A stretch of DNA of 22,500 nucleotides from Anaeromyces robustus (GCA_002104895.1 MCFG01000341.1:1-22500), one strand, 5' to 3'; shown: positions 7,792 to 19,064, numbered from the stretch's first letter. A program made the numbers and translations. Notes: generated by a model not told the origin, from the letters alone.

Positions 7792-8952
7792 ATGAAGATA
7801 AGTGAAATCTCTAGAATGCTACCAAGACTTGGTAGTCAAGATAGAGATATAGAAAGTTGGACAGAAGAATTTAAAAGAGTGATGGAACTGTCCGACATTA
7901 GTGAAGAGAAGAAAATCTTCGCTTGGGCAAAAGAATGTGTTCAAGGAAGATTAAAAGGTGTAATAGATGATCTTAAAGAAGAAGAAGATGGAATAATAAA
8001 ATATCCTTCTGTTGATGAAATAAAAGAATCAATAGAAAAATACTTAAATATAACTCCTCAAGAAAAATGTTTTAATTTAAAAGCTCTAAGAATTAGAAGA
8101 GGAGAATCTATAAAGGATTTCAATTGGAGATATAATAACTATTATAAAAATTTGAAACAGGATTTCAAACAATTTATTACTATAAATGATTATGCTGATT
8201 CCATTGCTTCTAGGCCGTTTATCAGAACTCATGTAATTACTGCTAAACCTGAAGATATTGAAAAAGCTTTAGAAATAGCAGAATTAGCAGAAACGGCCAT
8301 TGAAACTCCTAACCGTAACAATAATATAGTTATGTTTATGAATAACCAATGGAATTCATATAGTAATAAAAATAACTTTAATCCAAATTATAATAATAAT
8401 TTTAATAATGAGAATTATTATAATAATAATAATAATAATAATAATTTTAATAATAATTTTAATAATAATAATAATAGAAATTATAATAACGGAAATAGAA
8501 ATAATTTTAATCGCTATAATTCTAGAAATAATCCAAACAATTATAATAATAATTATAATAATAATAATTATAATAATCATAATTATAATAATAATAATTA
8601 TAATAATAATTATAATAATAATAATTATAATAATAATTATAATAATAATTATAATAATAATTATAATAATAATAATAATTATAATGATAACTACAATAAT
8701 AATAATTATAATAGCAATAATAACAATAACAATAATAATTTTAATAATAATAATTTTAATAATAATAATAATAATAATAATTTAAATCAAAACAATAAAA
8801 ATTCTAAACCCTCTAACCCTTACACTATATGTTACAAGTGTGGTCAAAATGGGCATAGAAGACAAGACTGTCCTTACAGTTTTAAAGACTTAGCAAAAAT
8901 GGAAGAAGAAGGACAATTAAATAAATTAAATAATAACCCTTTAAACTTATGA
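7792..8952 (+). CDS. Gag of the Ty3/gypsy element
   Basis: 386 residues. Residues 1 to about 185 match the Ty3/gypsy capsid type (retrotrans_gag): an acidic helical start with WTEEFKRVMELSD, then KCFNLKALRIRRGESIKDF and a WRYNNYY segment. Residues about 190-340 are almost pure asparagine with scattered Tyr and Phe. A CCHC zinc knuckle, CYKCGQNGHRRQDC, sits at 347-360 and would bind genomic RNA. Gag assembles the virus-like particle. The ATG at 7792 is preceded by A-rich sequence that is favourable in AT-rich fungi. The stop codon overlaps the pol start in ATGA. The frame is open throughout. The long Asn tract is unusual and is probably a disordered linker between capsid and nucleocapsid. Confidence 0.93.
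   Translation: MKISEISRMLPRLGSQDRDIESWTEEFKRVMELSDISEEKKIFAWAKECVQGRLKGVIDDLKEEEDGIIKYPSVDEIKESIEKYLNITPQEKCFNLKALRIRRGESIKDFNWRYNNYYKNLKQDFKQFITINDYADSIASRPFIRTHVITAKPEDIEKALEIAELAETAIETPNRNNNIVMFMNNQWNSYSNKNNFNPNYNNNFNNENYYNNNNNNNNFNNNFNNNNNRNYNNGNRNNFNRYNSRNNPNNYNNNYNNNNYNNHNYNNNNYNNNYNNNNYNNNYNNNYNNNYNNNNNYNDNYNNNNYNSNNNNNNNNFNNNNFNNNNNNNNLNQNNKNSKPSNPYTICYKCGQNGHRRQDCPYSFKDLAKMEEEGQLNKLNNNPLNL
8385..8782. repeat. AAT/TAT microsatellite coding poly-Asn in gag
   Basis: Dense trinucleotide repeats, mostly AAT with TAT, TTT and AAC, encode the asparagine tract of Gag. Because the period is three, all plus frames and one minus frame stay open here, giving spurious poly-Ile frames. Confidence 0.9.
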
Positions 8953-11900
8953 ATGGGAGAAGGAATACTCCCATAAATCAAACCAATACTATGCTCACTA
9001 CTATTTCACTTTCTGAAAATCAAAAAGAAATAAAGAATGAACAAGAAAAAGAGATAACAATGGTTGCAGAAAGAAGGCAAAGAAAAACAAATAATAACAA
9101 GCCTTATAAGAAAACAATAAAAGAAAGCTTAAAAGAAAATCCACAACCCATAAAAGTGCCATCAAATAAACAAGAATCAATGGAAGTGGAACCAGAAAGT
9201 GAAAATAAAAATAATAATATAGAACAAGAAAATAATAATCAAACTGAAAGTCTGCAACATCTGGACCCATCATTCATAAATGAACCTACAATTGAAAGGG
9301 CTAAGAAAAATAATAAAAAGGAAAGAGCAAAAGAAATAAGAGAATTAGCCAAAGAAATTCAACTTCCTAGTGATAAGAAGGCAGAAAAACAAAATAAAGA
9401 AAATACTACAAAGGTATTAAAAATTGCCGAAAATCAAGATAATTATAACATAGTAGATGACATTGGAAATAAATTTGCTAACATAACTATTGGTCAGTTG
9501 CTTAATATTAATCCAAAATTAAGAACTGAGTTATCAAAAGCTTTAAAATATACAACAGTAGTTGAAGATGAAGGAACTATTTTATCTACAATTAAAAAAG
9601 ATAAAATCGTAAAAACAAAATGTAAAGTTGAAAATGTTGAAACTACTGTTTATTTAGATTCGTGTTCTTCTATTAATATGATAACAAAAAAATTCATGAT
9701 TGAAAATAATATTCCATTTAAACCTATATCTACTATTAAGGAAACATTATATCAAGCTTGCAATAATACAACACTTATTTCTAAACTATATGAAATTGAA
9801 ATAACTATTGGAAATATCACTTCAAAAGAAATATTTAGATTAGTAGAAAAAGATGATATTTTCCAAGTATTAATAGGTGTTGAAGCTTTAGCAAGAATGA
9901 AATTAATTATGGACTTTTCAGAGCATATACTTTATCAAAAGACTGATGAAGTTAGAGAAATTGGAAGCTTTGAAAGTGTTTATGAATTAGAAGAAGAAGA
10001 AGAAGATATAAAAGATGAAATTGAAGAAGAATTAAATAAAAATGTATTAGTTGATTATTTATTAGAAACAGAAGATAAATATATATGTTTTCTATATGAA
10101 GATGATAATAATGTTATTAATGATGAAGAGAAAAATTTTTCAAATATTTTTAGTGATAATATTATGGATGAAAATAATAATAAAAATGTTAATAATAATT
10201 ATGGTTTTAATGAGTTTTCTAATAATTTTAATAATGATTTTAATAATGTTAATTTTTCTAAAAATTTTAATAAAAATATTAGTAATAAAAACTCTTCTAA
10301 AAATTCTAATAATAATCCTAATAATAATAATAAAAATTTTTCTGAAAATTTTTGTACTAATTTAAATAATAAAAATTTTTCTAAAAATTTTTGTACTAAT
10401 TTAGATAATAAAAATTTTTCTGAAAATTTTTGTACTAATTTAAATAATAAAAATTTTTCTAAAAATTTTTGTACTACTTATAATAATAAAAATTTAGTTG
10501 AAAATTTTAATAATAAAAATTGTTTTGAAGTTAATAAAGAAGATAATAAAAATTATTTAGAAAATAATATTTTAAATAAAATTTCTTGTGTCAAAAATAA
10601 TGAAGTTTATGTGTGTAAAAATAACAATTCTTTTATAAATAATAATGATAAATTAAATAAAAATTTTGATAATAATTTTATTAAAAATAATAGTACAGAA
10701 AATTATAGTGGAAATATTAAGAATAATAATAATATTAATTTAAATGACAATAATAATAATAGTAATGATTCTATAGAAACTACGGACAATAATAATAATA
10801 ATAATATTAAAACTATTACTAATATAAAAGAAATAACTATCAATGAAATCGCTTCTAATGCTCCATCAAAAATTAGAAATAAATTAAAAATTTTATTAAT
10901 AAGTAATATAGATGTATTAGCTCTTGATACAGATGACTTAGGAAAATCAAAATTATTAAGTCATAAAATAAAAATAATAAGTGGTAGAACACCTATTAAA
11001 CAAAGAATGTATCGAGTTGCTAATAAAAAGCAAATACGTATTCTAAGAGAAGAAATAAGTAAATTATTAAGAAACGATTTAATTGAACCATCAAAATCTT
11101 CATGGTCATTCCCAGTTATACTTATTCCTAAAAAGAATGGAAAATGGAGAATGGTAGTGGATTATAGAAAATTAAATGATATTACTATAAAAGATGCTTA
11201 TCCATTACCATATATAGAAGAAATATTATTTTCAATTGGGAATAAAGTTAAATATTTATCTACGCTGGATTTATTTTCTGGATTCCATCAAATTCCAATG
11301 GAAGAAGAAGATAGAGATAAAACTTGCTTTACAACTATGTTTGGAAATTATAATTATAAAGTCATGCCATTTGGACTTTGTAATGCTCCTGCTACTTTCC
11401 AACGTGAAATGAACAGAATATTTTTACCATTAATAGGTAAATGTATGTTCATTTATATGGATGACTTAGTTGTATTTTCTACAAGTTTAGAACAACACAT
11501 TATAGATTTACAAAATGTGTTTAATATAATTAAAGAAAATGGATTAAAAGCTAATTTAACTAAGTGTCATTTTATTAAACAAGAAGTAGAAGTTCTTGGA
11601 CATATTTTATCTACCGAAGGAGTAAAACCAATACCTAAAAAGGTAGACGCTATTTCAAAATGGGAATCTCCTAAAAATATTACACAATTAAGATCCTTTC
11701 TTGGAGCTATTGGATATTATAGAAAATTTATTAAAGATTTTGCTATAATTGCTCAACCTTTATTTAAACTTCTTAAGAAAAGTGAAAAATATATCTGGAA
11801 TGAAGTTACTGAAGAAAGATTTAAAATACTTAAAGAAAAACTTATAACAGCACCTATACTTATATATCCAGATTATGATAATCAATTTATTATTAGAACG

Positions 11901-14216
11901 GATGCTTCATTAGATGGAATAGGTGGTGTATTAATGCAAAAGAATCAAGATAATATTGAACACCCTATTCAATTTATAAGCAGAACTTTAAAACCTACAG
12001 AATTAAATTATAGTGTAACTGATTTAGAAGGCACTGCTGCTTATTATTGTAGTTTAAAATTTAAACCTTATTTTAATGGTAATAAACTCGAAACTATTTT
12101 ATATACAGATCATAAACCTCTAGTAGGTTTATTTAATAATAAAGAACCAAATAATGCTCGCCAAGCTAGATGGGTATTAACATTTAGTATGCTAAAAATT
12201 ATTGTTAAGTATGAACAAGGAAAGAAAAATGTTATTGCAGATGCACTTTCTCGTTTAGTTCCTAAATCAAAAATAAATGAAAAAGAAATTAAAAATACTA
12301 ATTTATTTACTTGTCTTGAAGAAGTTATTGATAATAATATTGATCAAAATAATACTGATAATACTTCTGATAATTTCAATAATAATAATATTAACGAAAA
12401 TAATATTAATAAAAATAATATTAATAATTTTTCTGAAAATTTTATTAATAATAATATTAATAATAATAATATTAATAATAATAATATTAATAATATTTCT
12501 GAAAATTATAATGATAATAATATTAATAATTACTTTTCTAATAAAAATAATATCAATAATAATATTAATAAAAATGACAACAATAATGTTACTAAAAATT
12601 TTGATAATGAAATTAATATTAATAAAAATTTTATTAAAAATTTTTCTAAAAATTTTAATAATGAAAATTTTAATAATAAAAATTGTACCAAAAATTTTTC
12701 TGAAAAATTTAATAATATTAATAAAAATTATATTAAAAATTTTTCTAAAAATTTTAATAATAATAATATTAATGAATTTGAAAATTTTATTGATAGTGTT
12801 TGCAATAATTCTTGTGTTAAAAACATTGATAATATCGAAAATTTTAATTCCTTTAAAAATTTTTATAATAAAATTGATTTAGAAAATAATTTAAATAATA
12901 ATAATTATTCTTATAATAATAATAATAATAATAATATAAATGATATTTCTATTTTAAATAATGATTCTGAAAATAATTATAAAGAAAAGGAAATAAATTT
13001 AGCTACTACAAATAATAATGTTTCTAACTCAGAAGATTTTATAAATAGTAAAACTATTAATGATTATTTGAAAAAGAAAATAATTATTATAGATAATATT
13101 AAATATTTTAAAGATGGAGAAAATATTCGAAAATTTGTTGAAGATAAAGAAGAGAAAATTGAACTTTTATTAGCTGCTCATAATGTTGGACATGAAGGAT
13201 ATTTCAAAACGTATGATAGATTAAAAAGAAAATATTATTGGGAAAACATGTCCAAAGATGTAGAATTACTTGTTAAAACTTGCCATGATTGCCAAATGAA
13301 AAGACCTCAGCCTATTAACAGAGGTACTGAATCATTTGCTACTAAACCAGGTTTGCCTTTTACTAAAGTAGGACTTGATATTATTGGACCACTGCCTACT
13401 ACTAAAAATAATAATAAATATATTATTGTACTGGTCGATTATTTTACTAAGTGGGTTGAAGCTGAACCACTTAAAACAATTGAATCAAATGATGTTATTA
13501 AATTTCTTACTAATGTATTTTCTCGTCATGGTATTCCAGAAATTCTTATTACTGACAATGGTCCTCAATTTACTTCAAATATTACAAAAGGATTTCTTGA
13601 TTTATATAATGTTTATGTTCATTACACAAGTACTTATCATCCTGAAAGTAATGGTCAAGTAGAAAACAGAAATAGAGAAATTGTAAAATATATTAGACTT
13701 CTCGGTGGAACTGATAGTAATTGGGATGATATTCTTCCTGTTGCTTTATGGGCAATAAGAACTTGTAAAAGCGAAGTTACTAAGTTCTCTAGTTTTGAAC
13801 TTTTATATGGTAGAACTGATCTTCAACCTTTTGAACTATCTATAAGTTATAATGATAGAAACATTGATGAATCCTTTGATGAATATTTAATAAGAAAATT
13901 TACTACACATCATAAATGGATTATGGAAGCCACTGCTAATATTGAAAATGCTAATAAATTATGGGAAAATAGAAGAAAACAATTAAAATCCATGAATACT
14001 TCCTTTGAACCAGGTGATCTAGTACTAGTAAGAAATTTTTCTAGAAGAAAATTAGATCCATTTTATACTGGTCCTTTCCGCATTGTTCAAATGAAATTTA
14101 ATACTGCTTGCATTTGTGACATTTACACTGGTGAAATAGCTGATAGAAATGTTCACCAGAAAAATCTGGTACACTACTATACTTGGTACAACCAGACTTC
14201 AGGGGACGAAGTCTGA
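8949..14216 (+). CDS. Pol polyprotein of the Ty3/gypsy element
   Basis: 1755 residues. In order: charged N-terminal region (1 to about 165); aspartic-protease-like segment (about 215-330); Asn-rich spacer (about 395-625); reverse transcriptase (about 680-900, YMDD at 836-839); RNase H (about 950-1060, with RTDAS and TDHKPL); a second Asn-rich spacer (about 1118-1357); and integrase. The integrase has an HHCC finger (about 1410-1450), a DDE core (D1477, D1536, E1572, a D-35-E spacing) and a GPF/Y-type module near 1708. The order RT-RNase H-integrase places it in Ty3/gypsy. No chromodomain is evident after GPF/Y. Pol starts in ATGA overlapping the gag stop, in a different frame, so it may be made by stop-coupled reinitiation or frameshifting. 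No break is evident. Confidence 0.93.
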   Translation: MNGRRNTPINQTNTMLTTISLSENQKEIKNEQEKEITMVAERRQRKTNNNKPYKKTIKESLKENPQPIKVPSNKQESMEVEPESENKNNNIEQENNNQTESLQHLDPSFINEPTIERAKKNNKKERAKEIRELAKEIQLPSDKKAEKQNKENTTKVLKIAENQDNYNIVDDIGNKFANITIGQLLNINPKLRTELSKALKYTTVVEDEGTILSTIKKDKIVKTKCKVENVETTVYLDSCSSINMITKKFMIENNIPFKPISTIKETLYQACNNTTLISKLYEIEITIGNITSKEIFRLVEKDDIFQVLIGVEALARMKLIMDFSEHILYQKTDEVREIGSFESVYELEEEEEDIKDEIEEELNKNVLVDYLLETEDKYICFLYEDDNNVINDEEKNFSNIFSDNIMDENNNKNVNNNYGFNEFSNNFNNDFNNVNFSKNFNKNISNKNSSKNSNNNPNNNNKNFSENFCTNLNNKNFSKNFCTNLDNKNFSENFCTNLNNKNFSKNFCTTYNNKNLVENFNNKNCFEVNKEDNKNYLENNILNKISCVKNNEVYVCKNNNSFINNNDKLNKNFDNNFIKNNSTENYSGNIKNNNNINLNDNNNNSNDSIETTDNNNNNNIKTITNIKEITINEIASNAPSKIRNKLKILLISNIDVLALDTDDLGKSKLLSHKIKIISGRTPIKQRMYRVANKKQIRILREEISKLLRNDLIEPSKSSWSFPVILIPKKNGKWRMVVDYRKLNDITIKDAYPLPYIEEILFSIGNKVKYLSTLDLFSGFHQIPMEEEDRDKTCFTTMFGNYNYKVMPFGLCNAPATFQREMNRIFLPLIGKCMFIYMDDLVVFSTSLEQHIIDLQNVFNIIKENGLKANLTKCHFIKQEVEVLGHILSTEGVKPIPKKVDAISKWESPKNITQLRSFLGAIGYYRKFIKDFAIIAQPLFKLLKKSEKYIWNEVTEERFKILKEKLITAPILIYPDYDNQFIIRTDASLDGIGGVLMQKNQDNIEHPIQFISRTLKPTELNYSVTDLEGTAAYYCSLKFKPYFNGNKLETILYTDHKPLVGLFNNKEPNNARQARWVLTFSMLKIIVKYEQGKKNVIADALSRLVPKSKINEKEIKNTNLFTCLEEVIDNNIDQNNTDNTSDNFNNNNINENNINKNNINNFSENFINNNINNNNINNNNINNISENYNDNNINNYFSNKNNINNNINKNDNNNVTKNFDNEININKNFIKNFSKNFNNENFNNKNCTKNFSEKFNNINKNYIKNFSKNFNNNNINEFENFIDSVCNNSCVKNIDNIENFNSFKNFYNKIDLENNLNNNNYSYNNNNNNNINDISILNNDSENNYKEKEINLATTNNNVSNSEDFINSKTINDYLKKKIIIIDNIKYFKDGENIRKFVEDKEEKIELLLAAHNVGHEGYFKTYDRLKRKYYWENMSKDVELLVKTCHDCQMKRPQPINRGTESFATKPGLPFTKVGLDIIGPLPTTKNNNKYIIVLVDYFTKWVEAEPLKTIESNDVIKFLTNVFSRHGIPEILITDNGPQFTSNITKGFLDLYNVYVHYTSTYHPESNGQVENRNREIVKYIRLLGGTDSNWDDILPVALWAIRTCKSEVTKFSSFELLYGRTDLQPFELSISYNDRNIDESFDEYLIRKFTTHHKWIMEATANIENANKLWENRRKQLKSMNTSFEPGDLVLVRNFSRRKLDPFYTGPFRIVQMKFNTACICDIYTGEIADRNVHQKNLVHYYTWYNQTSGDEV
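10130..10820 (+). repeat. Asn-rich spacer between protease and reverse transcriptase
   Basis: About 230 codons dominated by Asn, Lys, Phe and Ser. It includes a clear 39-bp repeat in four units (10329-10484), each coding a 13-residue NKNFSENFCTNLN-like peptide with one cysteine. It probably arose by slippage and unequal recombination and may be cleaved or disordered in the polyprotein. Confidence 0.85.
12300..13020 (+). repeat. Asn-rich spacer between RNase H and integrase
   Basis: About 240 codons rich in Asn and Ile, with recurring KNFSKNF and NFSENF motifs also found in the upstream spacer. It lies exactly between the RNase H end (ADALSRLVP) and the start of the integrase zinc-finger region, so it acts as an interdomain linker. 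Confidence 0.85.
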
Positions 14217-14221
14217 AGCTA

Positions 14222-14231
14222 AGCAGGGGGA
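14222..14231 (+). other. Polypurine tract
   Basis: AGCAGGGGGA lies three bases before the 3' LTR and six bases after the pol stop. This purine run is the expected second-strand primer for reverse transcription. Confidence 0.8.
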
Positions 14232-14234
14232 TTT

Positions 14235-15451
14235 TGATACAATATTCCCTTATATACACATTATTTCTAAACCCATATTTTTAAACCTTTTATCCCATAT
14301 AAACTAACATTTAATAAAACTTCTTTATAATATTATTAATATCTTAAAACATAATAATTTTATCTATATTAAAAATTATTTTTATATTATCAATATTTTA
14401 TTAATATCTTAAAATAAATTATAAATATTTTATTAATATCAAATAAATTTTATCAATACTTTATAATTAATATTCTTATAATAAATTTTATCAATATTCT
14501 TATAATAAATAAATATTATTAATATTTTATATTAAATAAATCCTATTAATATCTTATAATAAATTCTATATCTTTATTAATATTTTAAATAAATCTTATT
14601 AATATTTTATAATAAACTTTATATATAATAAATAATATTTTAAATAATATTTTATCAATATCAAATATTTTATAACACTTTATTAATACATTTTATTTAT
14701 ATTCTTATAACAATAATTATTAATATTTCTAATTCTAACCTTTAATAAATTTAATACTTCAATATAATTATAATAATAAATATTTATAATAATAAATATA
14801 TAAATAATTATAATTAAATAATACTATCCACTCTTTTCCCTTTTTCCCTTATCCTTTCCCTCCAACTTAAAAACCCTGGACAAATACAGAAAATAAATAT
14901 TCTGTATATTATTAAAATAAAATAAAATAAATAAAATAATAAAAATTAATTATAAAATAAATGAATTATTTATAAAATGTATAATACAGAAGTTAAATGT
15001 ATTTCTGTATAAAAGTATAATATTTATTTTTAATTTTTATTTAAAACACTAAATAGATTAATAAAATATTTAATAATTAGAATAGAAAATATTAATAAAT
15101 AATAATAACAATAATAATTAATATTAAAATAAATCTTAGAAAATAATGTTTAGAATAGAGAATTATATTATAAAATAAATAATAATAATTAGATTAATTA
15201 AATAAATAATAATAATAATAATAGTCGAAAGACTATAATAATAAAATTCATGTATTATAAAAGGAGGATAATTTTTCTTTCTTTTATAAAACGATCAATA
15301 ATTTGTATTTAAAAATAAGAATAATAAAAATAAAAGAAGAGTTAAACAAAAGATTATTTTATTTTTAATTTTATTGATTCATTAGTAATAATTATTTAGT
15401 ATATAAGTTAATTATATTTATTGTTTATGAATATACATGTTTCCTGCATCA
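14235..15451 (+). repeat. 3' LTR of the Ty3/gypsy element
   Basis: 1217 bp, same termini and length as the 5' LTR, and apparently identical along its length by eye. This indicates a very recent insertion. Confidence 0.95.
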
Positions 15452-15455
15452 TTTT

Positions 15456-16674
15456 TGATACAATATTCCCTTATATACACATTATTTCTAAACCCATATT
15501 TTTAAACCTTTTATCCCATATAAACTAACATTTAATAAAACTTCTTTATAATATTATTAATATCTTAAAACATAATAATTTTATCTATATTAAAAATTAT
15601 TTTTATATTATCAATATTTTATTAATATCTTATAATAAATTATAAATATTTTATTAATATCAAATAAATTTTATTAATACTTTATAATTAATATTCTTAT
15701 AATAAATTTTATCAATATTCTTATAATAAATAAATATTATTAATATTTTATATTAAATAAATCCTATTAATATCTTATAATAAATTCTATATTTTTATTA
15801 ATATTTTAAATAAATCTTATTAATATTTTATAATAAACTTTATATATAATAAATAATATTTTAAATAATATTTTATCAATATCAACTATTTTATAACACT
15901 TTATTAATACATTTTATTTATATTCTTATAACAATAATTATTAATATTTCTAATTCTAACCTTTAATAAATTTAATACTTCAATATAATTATAATAATAA
16001 ATATTTATAATAATAAATATATAAATAATTATAATTAAATAATACTATCCACTCTTTTCCCTTTTTCCCTTATCCTTTCCCTCCAACTTGAAAACCCTGG
16101 ACAAATACAGAAAATAAATATTCTGTATATTATTAAAATAAAATAAAATAAATAAAATAATAAAAATTAATTATAAAATAAATGAATTATTTATAAAATG
16201 TATAATACAGAAGTTAAATGTATTTCTGTATAAAAGTATAATATTTATTTTTAAATTTTTATTTAAAACACTAAATAGATTAATAAAATATTTAATAATT
16301 AGAATAGAAAATATTAATAAATAATAATAACAATAATAATTAATATTAAAATAAATCTTAGAAAATAATGTTTAGAATAGAGAATTATATTATAAAATAA
16401 ATAATAATAATTAGATTAATTAAATAAATAATAATAATAATAATAGTCGAAAGACTATAATAATAAAATTCATGTATTATAAAAGGAGGATAATTTTTCT
16501 TTCTTTTATAAAACGATCAATAATTTGTATTTAAAAAATAAGAATAATAAAAATAAAAGAAGAGTTAAACAAAAGATTATTTTATTTTTAATTTTATTGA
16601 TTCATTAGTAATAATTATTTAGTATATAAGTTAATTATATTTATTGTTTATGAATATACATGTTTCCTGCATCA
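15456..16674 (+). repeat. Third, solo LTR of the same family
   Basis: 1219 bp with the same TGATACA...TGCATCA ends, in the same orientation, four T bases after the 3' LTR and followed by another four Ts. It differs from the other two at about seven small positions by eye (roughly half a percent), so it is an older relative and not a copy made with the element. No internal region follows. The likely reading is a solo LTR beside which the full element later landed. A tandem element reduced by LTR-LTR recombination is an alternative. Confidence 0.92.
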
Positions 16675-18452
16675 TTTTGATTAGGCTATTTCTTTATATA
16701 TTTATTTTTTCCTAATCCAAAATTTTAATGTCAAGGATTTAAACGGATTAATGTTATAAGCCACATTACATAACTGTTAAAATATATTACTATAATAAAT
16801 AATATAATTAAAACAATGAATTTTTTTTTTTATTAATACTATAAAAATTTTGCTTGTTAGTATTCTATTAAAATCTTTGTAAATCTTTGAATAATTAAAA
16901 TAATATTAAATATATTATTATTATTTTTATTATTATTTATCTGAAAATGATATATTGTATATGATTTAGTTTTTTTTTATTTTTAAAAAATAATATTATT
17001 GTAATAAATATATTCTTTAAAAGATTCTTATATAAATTCAATTAATTTATTATTAACAAAAAATTAAAATATATAGTTATATCTATTATCATTGCAAGTT
17101 TTTCATTATTTAAATAAATAATTAATTACTATTTTTTTTTAATATATACAGTAGTAATTATAATTTTTGAAGAATTAATATAAATAAAAAAGAATTAGGT
17201 TTAAAGCTTTATAATATCAAAATTATTTGTATATATCAAAATTAATTTAATAAAAATGTTTTTTATTTAATTAATTCTCTCATACTTTTAATATTATTTC
17301 ATATTTATGTATTCTATTTATTAAAAAAAAAACGGTAAATTTTATTGGATTTTAAATAAAATTATCACGGTCAACAGTTTTAATAATAAATAAAAGAAAT
17401 TAATAAAAAATTTTTTATTATTATAAAACATAATATAAAAATATGATTAAGAAATGACACAATTGGTTAAACTCATAGGATAAATTAATTACTAAAATGT
17501 ATTGTAGGATAGAAAAAAATAATTAATAATCATATTTAATGAATATCTATTAAGTTTTGTTATTTTTTTGCTAATTTAACTTAAATCGATATTTAAATTG
17601 TATAATTATATATTATTAAACCAAGATTATTTATTAATTGATTAAATATTTAAACATTTCATTAAAACTTTTGAACTTAATTAGTTTGTATTATTAATTG
17701 TTAGAATACATGTAAAATATATATTAAATGTATTAAAATGTAACGTATAAGCCACATTATATTAATATAAAAGCATGTAATTTATTATAATTTAAATATT
17801 TGTTAACTCTTTATCATAACATATCTTAATAAAGTTGACATAATTATTAAAACTAAAATTAATGATTTTTAGCATTAATTATAGCATAAATTATTTATCA
17901 TAATATATATAAAATTATTTATATTAAAGTAATAATAAGGAAATTTGTAATTAAATTTTTTTTTTATTTAATATAGTTTTTTTTTTTTTTTTTTTTTTTT
18001 TGATATTATTATTAAAAAAATATTAATATATATTGTATTGTTAACATTGCAACAAATTTTAAACATAATCATTATATTATTATCCTTATAAAAATTAAAA
18101 AATTAATTATTAATTAATTTTTTTAGTCAACATTTTATTTATTTTTTCTCTTATTAAAAAAAAAAAAAAAAAAAACAAGATATTTTTAAATTTTAATTAT
18201 TTTAGTAGAACGAATAGTATAAAAAATATTATAATGATGAAACACATAATAATATATAAACATATACTAAAAAAATTTAATCTAATTAATAAAAAAATAC
18301 ATTTTTTTTTTATTAATTGTTTCTTTTCCATGTTTTTCATTAAATGTTTTAAATGGATACATCTTAATAATATTTTTATTATTATTAAATTTTATTCATA
18401 TATACCAATTAAAAAAAAATAATAAAATGAAATAAAATAAAATAAAATAAAA

Positions 18453-18495
<43 letters not shown>

Positions 18496-19064
18496 ATTAC
18501 TTTATTTTATTAATATTTATATGAACTTTATTTTATATAAATAAAACTTAATCGTATATAATGTTAATTTTAATTTATATGAAACAACTTATATATAACT
18601 ATTTCAAATTTTGTTTATTAAAAATTTCATTATTAACTATTTATTTATGTTCATAAATAAAATTAATTTTTAATTTTTGTTAATATTTTTTTTTTATTTA
18701 AAATATTAATTATAAATAGGTTAACCAATAAAATTTTACATTTTCTTTTATTTATATTCATAACAATAATAAAATTCATATGTTATATATACAAGATAAA
18801 ACATGTTAAAGTGATATATATATACACTTTAACAAATTTTTTATTAATATGTTATATTAAATATATTAATATAATATCTTCTTGTTAAAAATTTTCTATA
18901 AATATGTTCTCTTTCTCCAGTTTTTTTTTTTTTTTTTATAATAAGCTGTAAAATTTGTAAATATAAATAAATATTTTTCAGATAATAATCTATAATTATT
19001 TTCTTTTTAAGTTTAATAAAGAAAATATAAAAATACTTTTTTTAAATATCTCACAACTTTGATA
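16675..19064. other. AT-rich intergenic region
   Basis: About 2.4 kb without a convincing gene. A 62-codon plus frame at 18234-18422 is AT-driven and hydrophobic and is not called. The region contains a 25-T run (17977-18001), a 20-A run (18156-18175) and a (TAAA)n-type microsatellite (18428-18498). An inverted repeat lies at about 18804-18833, where TGTTAAAGTG faces CACTTTAACA across a TA-rich loop. Confidence 0.6.
18428..18498. repeat. AAAAT then AAAT microsatellite
   Basis: Pentanucleotide AAAAT units pass into a tetranucleotide AAAT array of about a dozen units. Confidence 0.85.

Larger units (their letters stand above)
3955..15451 (+). mobile_element. Ty3/gypsy LTR retrotransposon, looks whole and young
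   Basis: About 11.5 kb with all expected parts in order: 5' LTR (3955-5171), primer-binding-like site (5181), long leader, gag (7792-8952), pol (8949-14216) with the order protease, reverse transcriptase, RNase H, integrase that defines Ty3/gypsy, polypurine tract (14222-14231) and 3' LTR (14235-15451). The two LTRs are the same length and I found no difference by eye, so insertion is recent. No breaks are evident in gag or pol. A 4-6 bp target duplication cannot be resolved because the element sits in a T run: three Ts on the left, four between it and the next LTR. It lies immediately upstream of a tRNA-like segment. Confidence 0.93.

Noticed and set aside
8356-8785. Poly-Ile open frames on both strands across the gag Asn tract
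   Set aside because: They are frame shadows of AAT trinucleotide repeats within gag.
10096-12882. Leu/Ile-rich frames at 10096-10365 and 12277-12882
   Set aside because: Out-of-frame readings of the Asn-rich spacers of Pol, with composition dictated by the repeats.
18234-18422. 62-codon plus-strand frame
   Set aside because: AT-driven hydrophobic composition, no family resemblance, no promoter or splice context.
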